Shown here piece after piece: positions 43,783 to 53,804 of a stretch of DNA of 64,000 nt (positions are counted from its first letter, which is position 1; each line of letters opens with the position of its first letter). The stretch covers positions 1 to 64,000 of the forward strand of contig NZ_LZGL01000007.1 of NCBI RefSeq assembly GCF_001690685.1. Direction: 5' to 3'. Source of the DNA: Gilliamella sp. wkB112. GTDB taxonomy: Bacteria; Pseudomonadota; Gammaproteobacteria; Enterobacterales; Orbaceae. Position numbers and translations under genes: made by a program. The notes beneath the pieces are model-generated. The model made no database searches, was not told where the DNA came from, and saw only the letters and a list, made by a program, of their open reading frames with translations.

Positions 43783-45852
43783 TTATGCTTGTAGCAGTGA
43801 AATATCGGCTACTTTTAAAAATAAACTTTGCAGTTTCTTTAACAAAGCTAATCGATTTAACTTTATCTGTTCATTGTCAACCATTACCATAACTGATTCA
43901 AAAAATACATCAACTGGCACTTTAAGTGAAGACAGTTCAACTAATGCATCTTGATAACGACCTTCATTGAAATATGGTTCAAGTTTATCAGTTAATATAG
44001 CCACTTGTTTGGCTAATTCACCTTCAGCCCCAGCTTCTAATAACGCGACATTAACTTTTTCAGGAATAGCCATTTCAGTTTTGGATAAGATGTTAGATAC
44101 TCGTTTATTAGCTTCTGCTAATGATGATGATTCAGGTAAGGTTCTAAAATAGGTGACAGCCTTAACTCGAGCATCAAAATCTGCCGGTTTAGTTGGGTTG
44201 AGAGCCAATACTGCTTGGATAGTATCAATAGCAAAACCTTGTTCTTGGTACCAAGCTCGAAAACGACCTTGCATAAAGCTAACTATATCCTGAATAGCAT
44301 TTTTATTACTAAGTTTATCGCCATATAGTGATGTAGCAAAATTAGATAAATCGACAAGATCGAGTGGTAAATTTTTTTCTACAATAATTCGCAAAACACC
44401 AATAGCAGCACGGCGCAGTGCAAATGGATCTTTATCACCTTTAGGAAATTGACCAATACCAAAAATACCTGCTAGTGTATCCATTTTTTCAGCAATGGAC
44501 ACTGCACTTGATACTAAAGTACTTGGCAGTTCATCACCAGAAAAACGAGGTTTATATTGTTCTTCAATGGCAGTTGCTACCTCAATACCTTCGCCATCTT
44601 TGAGTGCTAAGTATCGCCCAATAATACCTTGGGTTTCAGGAAACTCGAATACGGTATTGGTGACTAAATCACATTTAGTCAACTTTCCTGCTCGTTTGGC
44701 TTGCTCAGTATTAGCACCAATCTTTTCAGCAATAAAACCTGACAATGCTTCTATTCGTAGCGCTTTGTCTTTAACGGTACCAAGTTGTTGTTGGAATAAA
44801 ACAGTTTCGAGACGAGAAAGACGAGCTTCTAAGCATTGTTTTAAATCAGTTTTATAAAAAAACTCTGCATCAGCGAGGCGTGGACGAACGACCTTTTCAT
44901 TACCAGAAATAACCACTTGTGGATCTTTGGACTCAATATTAGCAACAAAAATAAAGTTAGGTAATAATTTCCCTTGTTTATCATAGACTGGAAAATATTT
45001 TTGATCGCCTTTCATCGTATAAACTAGTGATTCGGCAGGAACATCAAGGAATCTTTCTTCAAATTTAGCGGTTAATACCACCGGCCATTCAACTAATGAT
45101 GAAACTTCTTCAAGTAAGCTTTCAGTCAAATCAGCTTTACCATTAAGTATAGCTGCAGCTTCTTCTGCTTGCTGTTTAATAATTGCTTTACGTTTATCGT
45201 AATCTGCAATAACTTTGCCTCGTTGTTCTAATATCTGTGGATATTGATCAGCATTATCAATGGTAAATTGTTGTTCACCCATGAAACGGTGCCCACGAAT
45301 AATACGGCCAGATTCGATATCCAAGATAGTACCTGGTACAAGTTCATTACCATATAACATTGTAACAGTATGACTTGGGCGAATAAATTCGACTTGGCGA
45401 GCCGCCCAACGCATCGGTTTTGGAATTGGTAATTTACCTAAGGCATTTTTAACCATATCACATAGAAGGTTAACTACTGGCTGACCTTTTTGGTTGTGTG
45501 TATATGACAGCCATTCACCTTTATCCGTTTGTATACGTTCAGCTTGATCTATAGTGATACCACAACCCCGAGCCCAACCCTCTGCTGCTTTGGTTGGATT
45601 ACCATTACTATCGAAAGCGGCGCTAACAGCTGGACCACGTTTAATGATCTGGCTATCAGGTTGGGTATCATTAAGATTTAAAACTTTTAATGCTAAACGA
45701 CGAGGAGATGCGTACCAAAGTACTTCTCCATGTTCTAATTTGGCATTATCGAGTTGTTCAATAAAATTGGTAGCAAAGCTTTCAGCTAAGGTACGCAGTG
45801 ATTTTGGAGGTAACTCTTCTGTACCAATCTCTACTAAAAATGTTTTTTGCAT
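43783..45852 (-). CDS. glyS: Glycyl-tRNA synthetase beta subunit
   Basis: The large subunit of the bacterial alpha2beta2 GlyRS, needed for tRNA binding. I start at ATG 45852, giving 689 aa beginning [20 protein letters not shown], the same length as E. coli GlyS; an upstream extension to 45885 overlaps glyQ. It contains [34 protein letters not shown], the HD-like region and the C-terminal anticodon-binding domain. It follows glyQ by 13 bases. Confidence 0.97.
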   Translation of the reverse strand: MQKTFLVEIGTEELPPKSLRTLAESFATNFIEQLDNAKLEHGEVLWYASPRRLALKVLNLNDTQPDSQIIKRGPAVSAAFDSNGNPTKAAEGWARGCGITIDQAERIQTDKGEWLSYTHNQKGQPVVNLLCDMVKNALGKLPIPKPMRWAARQVEFIRPSHTVTMLYGNELVPGTILDIESGRIIRGHRFMGEQQFTIDNADQYPQILEQRGKVIADYDKRKAIIKQQAEEAAAILNGKADLTESLLEEVSSLVEWPVVLTAKFEERFLDVPAESLVYTMKGDQKYFPVYDKQGKLLPNFIFVANIESKDPQVVISGNEKVVRPRLADAEFFYKTDLKQCLEARLSRLETVLFQQQLGTVKDKALRIEALSGFIAEKIGANTEQAKRAGKLTKCDLVTNTVFEFPETQGIIGRYLALKDGEGIEVATAIEEQYKPRFSGDELPSTLVSSAVSIAEKMDTLAGIFGIGQFPKGDKDPFALRRAAIGVLRIIVEKNLPLDLVDLSNFATSLYGDKLSNKNAIQDIVSFMQGRFRAWYQEQGFAIDTIQAVLALNPTKPADFDARVKAVTYFRTLPESSSLAEANKRVSNILSKTEMAIPEKVNVALLEAGAEGELAKQVAILTDKLEPYFNEGRYQDALVELSSLKVPVDVFFESVMVMVDNEQIKLNRLALLKKLQSLFLKVADISLLQA

Positions 45853-45865
45853 AATATATACTTTC

Positions 45866-46798
45866 CTACTTTGATACAGTTTCACTTAGACATGAATTTT
45901 GGCACATTGGGAATCCGAGTGCTTCACGTGATGCATAGTATGCTTCAGCCACCATTTTGGTTAATGCACGGATACGTAAAATGTAACGTTGTCTTTCCGT
46001 CACTGAAATTGCTTTACGCGCATCGAGTAAGTTAAAGCAGTGTGCCGCTTTTAAGATACGTTCATAAGCGGGTAGAGGCAGTGGTTTTTCTAACTCTAGT
46101 AACATTTTTGCTTCTTTTTCATGTTGTTCAAAACAATAGAATAAGAAATCAATATTGGCATATTCAAAATTATAAGTAGATTGTTCAACTTCATTTTGAT
46201 GAAATACATCACCGTAAGTAGTCTTACCAAATGCACCATCACTCCAAACTAGATCATAAACACTATCCACACCTTGAATATACATAGCAAGACGTTCAAG
46301 ACCATAAGTAATTTCACCAGTGACAGGTTTACACTCTAGTCCGCCTACTTGTTGAAAGTAAGTAAATTGTGTCACTTCCATACCATTTAACCAAACTTCC
46401 CAACCTAGCCCCCATGCTCCAAGAGTAGGATTTTCCCAATTATCTTCAACAAAGCGAATATCATTAATAGTAGGATCTAAACCAAGTTCTTTTAATGATC
46501 CCAAATAAAGCTCTTGGATGTTATCTGGGGATGGTTTTAAGATAACTTGAAATTGATAATAATGTTGTAGCCTATTCGGGTTTTCACCATAACGACCATC
46601 AGTTGGCCGGCGAGATGGTTGTACATAAGCAGCATTAATAGGTTCTGGTCCAAGTGCCCGTAAACAAGTCATTGGGTGTGATGTACCCGCACCAACTTCC
46701 ATATCTAATGGTTGGATCACGGTGCAACCTTGATTTGCCCAGTAATCTTGTAGCGTAAGAATTAAACCCTGAAAGGTTTTTACATTAAACTTTTGCAT
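45866..46798 (-). CDS. glyQ: Glycyl-tRNA synthetase alpha subunit
   Basis: Catalytic class II subunit of GlyRS. The 310-aa protein has [20 protein letters not shown], the motif region [24 protein letters not shown], and [22 protein letters not shown]. The glyQ-glyS order is standard. The gene is divergent from envC across a 219-base AT-rich gap with no other feature. Confidence 0.97.
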   Translation of the reverse strand: MQKFNVKTFQGLILTLQDYWANQGCTVIQPLDMEVGAGTSHPMTCLRALGPEPINAAYVQPSRRPTDGRYGENPNRLQHYYQFQVILKPSPDNIQELYLGSLKELGLDPTINDIRFVEDNWENPTLGAWGLGWEVWLNGMEVTQFTYFQQVGGLECKPVTGEITYGLERLAMYIQGVDSVYDLVWSDGAFGKTTYGDVFHQNEVEQSTYNFEYANIDFLFYCFEQHEKEAKMLLELEKPLPLPAYERILKAAHCFNLLDARKAISVTERQRYILRIRALTKMVAEAYYASREALGFPMCQNSCLSETVSK

Positions 46799-47017
46799 GA
46801 TGTTATCTTTATGGTTGAGTTAGTTATTGCGATAATTTAAATAGTTTTATATTTTATACTTTTTATTAGTTATTGTGAAATGCCTAATCTTTGCATATTA
46901 CAATATATTATTAATATTATCTCAATGTTTAAAATAGTTTTCATTTTGCATCTTTACCTATTTGTAGGTATAGTGGATTATCTGTATAGCTTGGTAATTA
47001 ATTATAAATAAAACACC

Positions 47018-48223
47018 ATGTCCTGTTATAAATTTTTGATTATCTTTTTAATTGGTCTGTTGAATCTCAATTTTTCGTATGCTGATGATAATCAGCAGCT
47101 ACAAACTTTACGTCGTTCTATTCAAGAACAAGAGAACCGCTTAGCTGAACAGAAAAAAGAACGAACCCAATTAGTTAATGACCTCAAGGAGCAAGAAACC
47201 GAAATTGCCAACTTGCTGACATCCATTGAAAAAAATAGTATTTCCTTAAAAAAGCTTGATATTGAAGTTAATAATTTAATAAAACAAATTAATGAACTAA
47301 TAATTAAGCAAAAACAACAGCGCAATGTATTATCAAAACAACTAGAAAGTGCTTTTAAACTAGGGAAAATGACTGGTTTAGAACTCATTTTTTCCAATAA
47401 AGAAAGTGAGCGTAATGAACGTATTATAAATTATTATGGATATATTAATGAGGCGAGAGAACAACAAATAAATGCACTTCGTGACACTCAATCACAACTT
47501 AATAATAAAAGAATTATTTTGCAAAAAAAGCAAACATCACAAAAAGAATTACAAAACAAACAAAAACAAGTTCAAATAGGGTTGGAAAAAAATCGCCAAA
47601 ATCGCCAAAAAACGATTAGTGCTCTTGAATCCTCAATGCAGGTAAATCAACAAAAATTAGCAGAACTTCGTGATAATGAAGCAAAACTTCAAGCAAAAAT
47701 AGCTCAAGCGGAAAAAGAAAGTCGCCGTTTAGCTGAAGAAGAAGCAAGGCAGGCGAAGCATATAGCAGAAAAACAGAAAAATACCAATTACATACTTAAT
47801 TCAGATGAAAAGTCATTAATGGCACGAGTTAGTGGAATTGGCAAACCACAACATCAGTTCAATTGGCCTGTTACTGGTAGTATAGCTCATCGATTTGGTG
47901 AATCTTTACAAGGTGAACTTCACTGGAAAGGAATAGTCATTAATGCAAAAGATGGGATCCAAGTCAACGCGATTACCGATGGGCGGGTAATACTAGCTAG
48001 TTGGTTACAAGGTTATGGTTTTGTGGTGGCTCTAGAACATGGTAAAGGAGATATGAGTTTATACGGTTATAATCAACGGCTACTGGTTAATGTTGGCGAT
48101 AAAGTTCAAGGTGGTCAAGCTATTGCTTTGGTTGGTGCTAGTGGTGGTCAAAATACGCCAGGGTTATATTTTGAAATTCGTCGTGATGGTAAAGCCCTTG
48201 ATCCAAAAGGGTGGCTAAAATGA
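47018..48223 (+). CDS. envC: Murein hydrolase activator EnvC
   Basis: EnvC is recruited by FtsEX to the septum and activates amidases AmiA and AmiB for cell separation. The 401-aa product has an N-terminal signal peptide (about 1-22, FLIIFLIGLLNLNFSYA), a long coiled coil (about 25-255) and a C-terminal LytM domain (HQFNWPVTGSIAHRFGE to LYFEIRRDGKALDPKGWLK). The LytM active-site His and Asp ligands are degenerate, as expected for an activator. It overlaps yibQ by 4 bases (ATGA). Confidence 0.94.
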   Translation: MSCYKFLIIFLIGLLNLNFSYADDNQQLQTLRRSIQEQENRLAEQKKERTQLVNDLKEQETEIANLLTSIEKNSISLKKLDIEVNNLIKQINELIIKQKQQRNVLSKQLESAFKLGKMTGLELIFSNKESERNERIINYYGYINEAREQQINALRDTQSQLNNKRIILQKKQTSQKELQNKQKQVQIGLEKNRQNRQKTISALESSMQVNQQKLAELRDNEAKLQAKIAQAEKESRRLAEEEARQAKHIAEKQKNTNYILNSDEKSLMARVSGIGKPQHQFNWPVTGSIAHRFGESLQGELHWKGIVINAKDGIQVNAITDGRVILASWLQGYGFVVALEHGKGDMSLYGYNQRLLVNVGDKVQGGQAIALVGASGGQNTPGLYFEIRRDGKALDPKGWLK

Positions 48224-49050
48224 TTAATTTTCGTTTTATTTTTACACTCATCATAACTTTATTTATGTTAAATATTCAATGTGTTTGGGCAGCAAAGTTA
48301 GTTCTAGTTATTGATGATTTTGGTTACCGTCAACGTAATGAAGAACAAATTATTTCGTTTTCACCAAACATAACAGTTGCAGTATTACCTCACTCCCCAA
48401 ATGCAAAACATATTGCAACTTTAGCTCATAACCATGGTAATGATGTCATTATTCATTTACCAATGGCTCCAATGGGTAAACAACCATTGGAGAAAGATAC
48501 GTTATTTCCCTATATGAATGAAATTGAAGTTCAAAGAATTGTCACCAATGCTATTGAACGTGTTCCTTATGCGATCGGTGTTAATAATCATATGGGGAGT
48601 TTAATGACATCTAATTTAAATGGTATGCAACATGTTATGAAAGCGCTTAGCCATTACCCAATGTTTTTTTTAGATAGCAAAACTATTGGTAAAACTAAAG
48701 TAAAACAAGCCGCTAGTGGTTATAATATCCCAGTTATTAGTCGAGATGTTTTTTTAGATGATGAACAAAAAGAGAATAGTATTGCTCATCAATTTGATTT
48801 AGCTGTAGCAATTGCACGTAAAAATGGATATGCAATTGCTATAGGTCACCCTCACCCACAAACAGTAAATGTTTTAAGGAGTAAGTTAGCTAATTTACCT
48901 GTAGATATTGAATTAATTAAACTTAGCCAGTTAATCACTCCATTGCCTTCAATCACACAACCCAAAAATGTCACTTTAAAAGATTTTATTGAAAAATATA
49001 AAAAGTTAATTAACGATATATATCTTTTTTATAATTCAAAAGAAAAATAA
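48220..49050 (+). CDS. yibQ: Divergent polysaccharide deacetylase family protein YibQ
   Basis: A 276-aa secreted protein with signal peptide (INFRFIFTLIITLFMLNIQCVWA) and a divergent NodB-like barrel: LVLVIDDFGYR, HLPMAPMG, GVNNHMGSLMTSN and AIAIGHPHPQTV. E. coli YibQ is likewise encoded after EnvC; its substrate is unknown, presumably a cell-wall glycan. I start at ATG 48220 (overlap with the envC stop); a GTG at 48211 would lie deeper in envC. Its stop codon abuts the rapZ stop codon on the other strand. Confidence 0.9.
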   Translation: MINFRFIFTLIITLFMLNIQCVWAAKLVLVIDDFGYRQRNEEQIISFSPNITVAVLPHSPNAKHIATLAHNHGNDVIIHLPMAPMGKQPLEKDTLFPYMNEIEVQRIVTNAIERVPYAIGVNNHMGSLMTSNLNGMQHVMKALSHYPMFFLDSKTIGKTKVKQAASGYNIPVISRDVFLDDEQKENSIAHQFDLAVAIARKNGYAIAIGHPHPQTVNVLRSKLANLPVDIELIKLSQLITPLPSITQPKNVTLKDFIEKYKKLINDIYLFYNSKEK

Positions 49051-49899
49051 TTATTTCTTTTCTAATGTGCGATGGCGAGTTTGTACTTGTTTATTGCGTG
49101 TTCGGAATAATTCGGCTAGTTGTTCAGCAATAAAAACTGAACGATGTTGTCCTCCAGTACAACCGATAGCAATGGTTAAATAACTACGGTTATTTTTTTC
49201 TAGCATTGGGAACCATTGTTGTAAATAATATGCGGTTTGATAGATAAAATTATTTACCTCTGGTTGTTGTGACAAGAAATCTTTCACAGCTTGATCTAAT
49301 CCGGTTAAAGGTCGTAAATTTGCATCCCAATGAGGATTTGGTAAAAAACGTACATCAAATACAAAATCAGCATCAATAGGTAAACCATGCTTAAAGCCAA
49401 AAGATTCAAAAATAATAGTTAATTCTCGTTCTTTTTTGCCTAAAATTCGGGTTCTTAAAATATCCGATAATTCATGAACGGAAAGATTATCAGTATTGAT
49501 AACTAAATCAGCATGGGATTTTAGTGGTTCTAAATACTTACCTTCACGTTCGATAGCTTCTTCTAAAGAAAAATGTAGCTCAGATAATGGGTGGGTTCTT
49601 CTTGTTTCACTATAACGGCGAATCAGAGTATTGCGGCTACAATCTAAAAAAATCATTTCAGGGAAAATAGATTCTGGTAATCGTTGAATAATATCCTGAT
49701 TAAAATTGAATTTTTCTGGTAAATTTCGAATATCAATACTGACAGCAACAGGAGTATTATTATTTTCTAGCGCATTGGCTAATTGTGGTAATAAAACTAC
49801 TGGAATATTATCAACGCAATAAAAACCCATATCTTCTAGTGCTCGTAATGCAATTGATTTGCCTGAGCCAGAACGACCACTTACTATCATTAGAATCAC
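49051..49899 (-). CDS. rapZ: RNase adapter protein RapZ
   Basis: RapZ binds the sRNAs GlmZ/GlmY and presents GlmZ to RNase E, controlling GlmS and thus glucosamine-6-phosphate supply. The 282-aa protein has Walker A GRSGSGKS (about 8-15), Walker B-like [20 protein letters not shown] and the C-terminal RNA/metabolite domain with [13 protein letters not shown] and [11 protein letters not shown]. Unlike E. coli it is not in an rpoN-hpf-ptsN operon here. It is convergent with yibQ with no gap at all. Confidence 0.95.
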   Translation of the reverse strand: MILMIVSGRSGSGKSIALRALEDMGFYCVDNIPVVLLPQLANALENNNTPVAVSIDIRNLPEKFNFNQDIIQRLPESIFPEMIFLDCSRNTLIRRYSETRRTHPLSELHFSLEEAIEREGKYLEPLKSHADLVINTDNLSVHELSDILRTRILGKKERELTIIFESFGFKHGLPIDADFVFDVRFLPNPHWDANLRPLTGLDQAVKDFLSQQPEVNNFIYQTAYYLQQWFPMLEKNNRSYLTIAIGCTGGQHRSVFIAEQLAELFRTRNKQVQTRHRTLEKK

Positions 49900-49999
49900 A
49901 GCATTAACTCCAATATAATTGATTGATTAAGTATATACTTTTTAATTCTAAATATACAATTGTAAGTAGAAAGAAGATTATTTATTAACCACCGCAAAA

Positions 50000-50596
50000 T
50001 TAAAATTCAGTTGTGATTTTTTTTATTAGTTGCTTAAGAGCTTGACCTCTATGTGAGATCTGGCTTTTGTGTTCTTTTGTCAATTCAGCAGCGGTGCAAC
50101 CTAGCTCAGGAATATAAAAAAGTGGATCATAACCAAAACCACCATCGCCACGCGCTTCATTTAAAATCAAGCCATGCCATTTCCCTAAACAAATAATAGG
50201 GGTCGGATCTTTTTCATGACGCATAAAAACTAGAGCACAGTAAAAATAAGCTGTGCGTTTTTCTTTAGGTGTATTGGCTAATGCTTGTAGTAATTTTTGA
50301 TTGTTGTTTTTGTCGTTACCATGTTCACCAGCATATCGAGCTGAATAGATTCCTGGCTCACCATCTAATTCGTGAACGACTAAGCCCGAATCGTCAGCAA
50401 TAGTTGGTAGCCCAGTTAATTTTGCTGTATGTCTTGCTTTTAATATAGCATTTTCGACAAATGTTAAACCTGTTTCATCAGCATCAGGTACATTAAATTC
50501 ACTTTGTGCGATAATATTAAAGCCAGCATCGGCAAGTAATTTTTGTAATTCATTTACTTTACCTTGATTATTGGTTGCTAGAACTATTTTTTGCAT
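50000..50596 (-). CDS. rdgB: dITP/XTP pyrophosphatase RdgB (Ham1)
   Basis: RdgB hydrolyses non-canonical purine triphosphates (dITP, XTP) to monophosphates, keeping them out of DNA. I start at ATG 50596 (AAGGA upstream), giving 198 aa that begin [20 protein letters not shown]. Other family motifs are [46 protein letters not shown] and [11 protein letters not shown] nine-residue longer frame from 50623 lacks a ribosome-binding site. Confidence 0.95.
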   Translation of the reverse strand: MQKIVLATNNQGKVNELQKLLADAGFNIIAQSEFNVPDADETGLTFVENAILKARHTAKLTGLPTIADDSGLVVHELDGEPGIYSARYAGEHGNDKNNNQKLLQALANTPKEKRTAYFYCALVFMRHEKDPTPIICLGKWHGLILNEARGDGGFGYDPLFYIPELGCTAAELTKEHKSQISHRGQALKQLIKKITTEF

Positions 50597-50670
50597 TTTG
50601 ATTTCCTTAACATAATTACTCATTTTTCATTAAGTAATCATTTTGGTTGAATTATTCGGTTTAATTTTAT

Positions 50671-51327
50671 TTAAAAATCAGGTTCACAGCTAAAAGTCAT
50701 ACTTTCTCCTGTTTTGGGATGATTAAAAGTAAGAAGCTGTGCGTGTAATAACAATCTTTTTGACATCGAAAAAGCTTCCGAAGTCGCATAAAATTTATCA
50801 CCTAAAATTGGATGACCAATCGCTTGCATATGAACACGTAATTGGTGAGATCTTCCAGTAAAAGGAAATAATTTAACTCGCGTGGTGTTATCTGGATTTC
50901 TGGAAATGACTTGATATTCGGTTAATGCATGTTTACCATTTTCCATGTCAATCATTTGCCTAGGACGATTTGGCCAATCACAACTTAAAGGCAATTCAAT
51001 AATACCTGTATCGTTTTTTAAGTGTCCAAATACTACTGCTATGTATTGTTTTTTAGGTATTCTTTCTCTAAACTGCTTTTTTATTTCCCGATCGGCTAAT
51101 TTAGATAATGCGGCAATCATAATTCCACTTGTTGCCATATCTAAGCGATGCACTGATTCAACATAACTATATTTTTGTTGTAGACGGTAAATAATACTAT
51201 CAATAAATTGAGGTTTATTACCTGAAACAGATAATATTCCAGGTTGCTTATTAACCGCAACAATATGATCATCTTGATATAAAATAGAAAGCCAAGGATT
51301 AATTGGTGGATGGTATTCTAAAAGCAT
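50671..51327 (-). CDS. rluA: 23S rRNA/tRNA pseudouridine synthase RluA
   Basis: RluA makes pseudouridine at 23S U746 and tRNA U32. The 218-aa protein starts LEYHPPINPWLSILYQDDHIV and has the catalytic HRLDMATSGIMI (Asp) and TGRSHQLRVHMQAIGHPILGD. It has no S4 domain, which separates it from RluC/RluD. It follows in the same direction after dsbB and before rdgB. Confidence 0.93.
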   Translation of the reverse strand: MLLEYHPPINPWLSILYQDDHIVAVNKQPGILSVSGNKPQFIDSIIYRLQQKYSYVESVHRLDMATSGIMIAALSKLADREIKKQFRERIPKKQYIAVVFGHLKNDTGIIELPLSCDWPNRPRQMIDMENGKHALTEYQVISRNPDNTTRVKLFPFTGRSHQLRVHMQAIGHPILGDKFYATSEAFSMSKRLLLHAQLLTFNHPKTGESMTFSCEPDF

Positions 51328-51405
51328 TTGTGTGTGACAATTTGTAAACTAAAATTGCCACACATTTTAACAAAATAAATAGAAAGTGTCAGTTCTACAA
51401 GATGG

Positions 51406-51939
51406 TTATTTTCTCCAAATTGATTTTTTATTAGGGGAAAATAGTTGTGAAATAAGAACAGCTAAACCAACAACAAGATAACAAGCAAAAATAATGATCA
51501 TCCATTGTGACATTTCGATGGTGAGGAATGACCAAAGTTTTTCGGCACAAGAACCATATGCATTAAATATACTTGGGAACCATTCATTTAATGATAACCA
51601 TGATGGAAATTGCACATTAACAGAACATGTATCCCCGAGGTTAGGAGCAAATTGTAATTGTGCTTGAAATGTAGCTAAGTTAAAGCCTTTGAAAGCACTA
51701 AATAACCATATTAAAATTGCAATCATCCGTAAAATAATATTTTGTGAAGCAATAATACCAATAATACTAGCGAATAAAATTCCTAGAAGGGCGCAACGCT
51801 GATAGATGCAAAGTGTACAAGGAGGAAGGCCTAATCCATGCTGAAAATATAATGCTGTTATTTCAAAAATAATGACGGAAAGGGAAAGTAAAAGCCAAGC
51901 AATCCTTCCTCGAGAGTATTGATTCAGCAGTGATAACAT
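51406..51939 (-). CDS. dsbB: Disulfide bond formation protein DsbB
   Basis: DsbB reoxidises periplasmic DsbA and passes electrons to quinone. The 177-aa protein has four membrane helices, the first periplasmic cysteine pair in LPPCTLCIYQRC and the second pair at GDTCSVN and YGSCAEKLW. The start MLSLLNQYSRGRIAWLLLSL aligns with E. coli DsbB. It is divergent from rluC. Confidence 0.94.
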   Translation of the reverse strand: MLSLLNQYSRGRIAWLLLSLSVIIFEITALYFQHGLGLPPCTLCIYQRCALLGILFASIIGIIASQNIILRMIAILIWLFSAFKGFNLATFQAQLQFAPNLGDTCSVNVQFPSWLSLNEWFPSIFNAYGSCAEKLWSFLTIEMSQWMIIIFACYLVVGLAVLISQLFSPNKKSIWRK

Positions 51940-52061
51940 ACTATTTTATTCCTCCATATTCCGTTATAATTATCTTGCTATTTTTATTCTAACGGTAAGT
52001 GTAGTTTATTTTAGAATAATGTAAATGACTTTTATTTATGACGGTGGATTAATCATCTCTT

Positions 52062-53045
52062 ATGGACTCTTACGCGCCAAACACAAAATTGCAGGTCTCA
52101 TTTATAACTATTTCGGAAGATAATGTGACTCAAAGAATAGATAATTTTTTGATTACACATCTAAAAGGGGTACCTAAAAGTAAGATCTATCGGATTTTAC
52201 GTAAAGGTGAAGTCAGAGTTAATAAAAAAAGAATTAAACCCGAATATAAATTAGAAATAGGGGATGAAATTCGTATTCCACCTATTCGTATAGCCGAAAG
52301 ATCATCACCTGAAATATCAAATAAACTTAATAGAGTAGCTGAACTTGAAAATGCAATTATTTATGAAGATGATGTTATTTTAGCCATTAATAAGCCGTCA
52401 GGCATTGCAGTACATGGTGGTAGTGGCCTTAGTTTTGGCGTAATTGAGGGCTTACGAGCGCTAAGACCTGAGGCAAAGTTTTTAGAGTTAGTACATCGAA
52501 TTGATCGTGAAACATCGGGTATTTTATTAATCGCTAAAAAACGATCTGCTCTAAAATCTTTACATGAGCAACTTCGACTTAAGCAAATGCAAAAAAATTA
52601 TCTTGCATTAGTGAGAGGTAATTGGCCTTCCGAATGTAAAGTGGTTCAAGCACCATTACTAAAAAATGTTTTGAAAAGTGGTGAACGGGTAGTCAAAGTT
52701 GATAAAGAAGGCAAACCTTCAGAAACTCGCTTTAAAGTTGAAGAACGTTTTAATTTTGCTACTCTTATCAAAGCTAGTCCGGTTACGGGACGAACCCATC
52801 AGATTAGAGTGCATACTCAATATGTAAATCATCCGATTGCTTTTGATGATCGTTACGGGGATAGTCAATTTGATGCAATGTTAATAAATACCAAACTTAA
52901 TCGGTTATTTTTACATGCTTCTAATGTAAAATTTATTCATCCAAAAACTATGCAAGAAATGCAATTGCATGCGCCAATGGATAAAATTTTGCAAGCTTGT
53001 TTAGCTGAAATCCGAAATGGTAAATTTCAATCTACAGAATTTTAA
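52062..53045 (+). CDS. rluC: 23S rRNA pseudouridine synthase RluC
   Basis: RluC makes pseudouridine at 23S positions 955, 2504 and 2580. The 327-aa protein has an N-terminal S4 RNA-binding domain (QRIDNFLITHLKGVPKSKIYRIL, GEVRVNKKRI) and the catalytic HRIDRETSGILLIAKK, then TGRTHQIRVHTQYVNHPIAFDDRYG. The C-terminal HPKTMQEMQLHAPM also fits RluC. It is followed after 22 bases by a histidine phosphatase gene, probably co-transcribed. Confidence 0.92.
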   Translation: MDSYAPNTKLQVSFITISEDNVTQRIDNFLITHLKGVPKSKIYRILRKGEVRVNKKRIKPEYKLEIGDEIRIPPIRIAERSSPEISNKLNRVAELENAIIYEDDVILAINKPSGIAVHGGSGLSFGVIEGLRALRPEAKFLELVHRIDRETSGILLIAKKRSALKSLHEQLRLKQMQKNYLALVRGNWPSECKVVQAPLLKNVLKSGERVVKVDKEGKPSETRFKVEERFNFATLIKASPVTGRTHQIRVHTQYVNHPIAFDDRYGDSQFDAMLINTKLNRLFLHASNVKFIHPKTMQEMQLHAPMDKILQACLAEIRNGKFQSTEF

Positions 53046-53067
53046 ATAAAAAAGGTAGTTTAAAAGA

Positions 53068-53727
53068 ATGAAAGATCTTAATTTATATTTAATTAGACAC
53101 GGACAAACAGAATGGAATATTAAAGATCATATGCAAGGATCCCTAAATTCACCATTGACATCAGAGGGTATTTTAGGTGCTAAAGTGACCGGAAAACATC
53201 TAAAAAACATCCCTTTCATGCAAGCATATTCAAGTAATAAGCAACGAGCAATGGAAACCAGAGATTATATTGTTAATGAAAATAATCTAACGATTCCTAC
53301 TTATGAGCTTGCTGATTTGAGTGAAATGGATTTTGGTATATGGGAAGGTAAACATGTACCATCACTAAAAAAAGAAGTCCCTGAATTTATTACTTATCTA
53401 ACTGATCCGGTTAATTTTGATGCTTCAGTAAATCAAGGTGAAAACTATTTGGATGTGCTTGCTCGTATGCAACGAGCTTTAAATACAATTATTGAAAATG
53501 CTCCACAAGATAAAGGTAATATTTTGGTGGTTTCGCATGGTACTGTTTTACGTCTTTTACTGTGTGTATTAAATGGTGGTGATTGGCGTTTACATCGCGA
53601 TCAAGATTACTTTCCGCGTACATTGAATACCAGCATTAGTGTGGTTAATTATAGACAGGATAAAAATCAATCTGAAGGACAATATACGGTTAAATCTTAC
53701 AATAATGTTGATCATTTAGTTAACTAA
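53068..53727 (+). CDS. Histidine phosphatase family protein (phosphoglycerate mutase-like)
   Basis: A 219-aa protein with the phospho-histidine motif LYLIRHGQTEWN near the N-terminus, the acid/base Glu in LADLSEMDFGIWEG and the second His in ILVVSHGTVLRLLL. The fold includes PGAM, GpmB, CobC-like and acid phosphatases. The active-site residues do not define the substrate. GpmB-like broad-specificity phosphatase is the most likely type. Confidence 0.85.
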   Translation: MKDLNLYLIRHGQTEWNIKDHMQGSLNSPLTSEGILGAKVTGKHLKNIPFMQAYSSNKQRAMETRDYIVNENNLTIPTYELADLSEMDFGIWEGKHVPSLKKEVPEFITYLTDPVNFDASVNQGENYLDVLARMQRALNTIIENAPQDKGNILVVSHGTVLRLLLCVLNGGDWRLHRDQDYFPRTLNTSISVVNYRQDKNQSEGQYTVKSYNNVDHLVN

Positions 53728-53752
53728 TAAATTGCATATTAATTATTATTTT

Positions 53753-53782
53753 CTCGGCTAGTGCATTTCTACACCAGTCGAG
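53753..53782. terminator. Imperfect hairpin between convergent genes
   Basis: CTCGGCTAGTG and CACCAGTCGAG pair with two interruptions around an 8-base loop, between the phosphatase gene and bepA, which point at each other. The U-tract is poor on both sides, so termination is only likely. Confidence 0.4.
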
Positions 53783-53804
53783 GAATTATAAATAACAATA
53801 ATAT

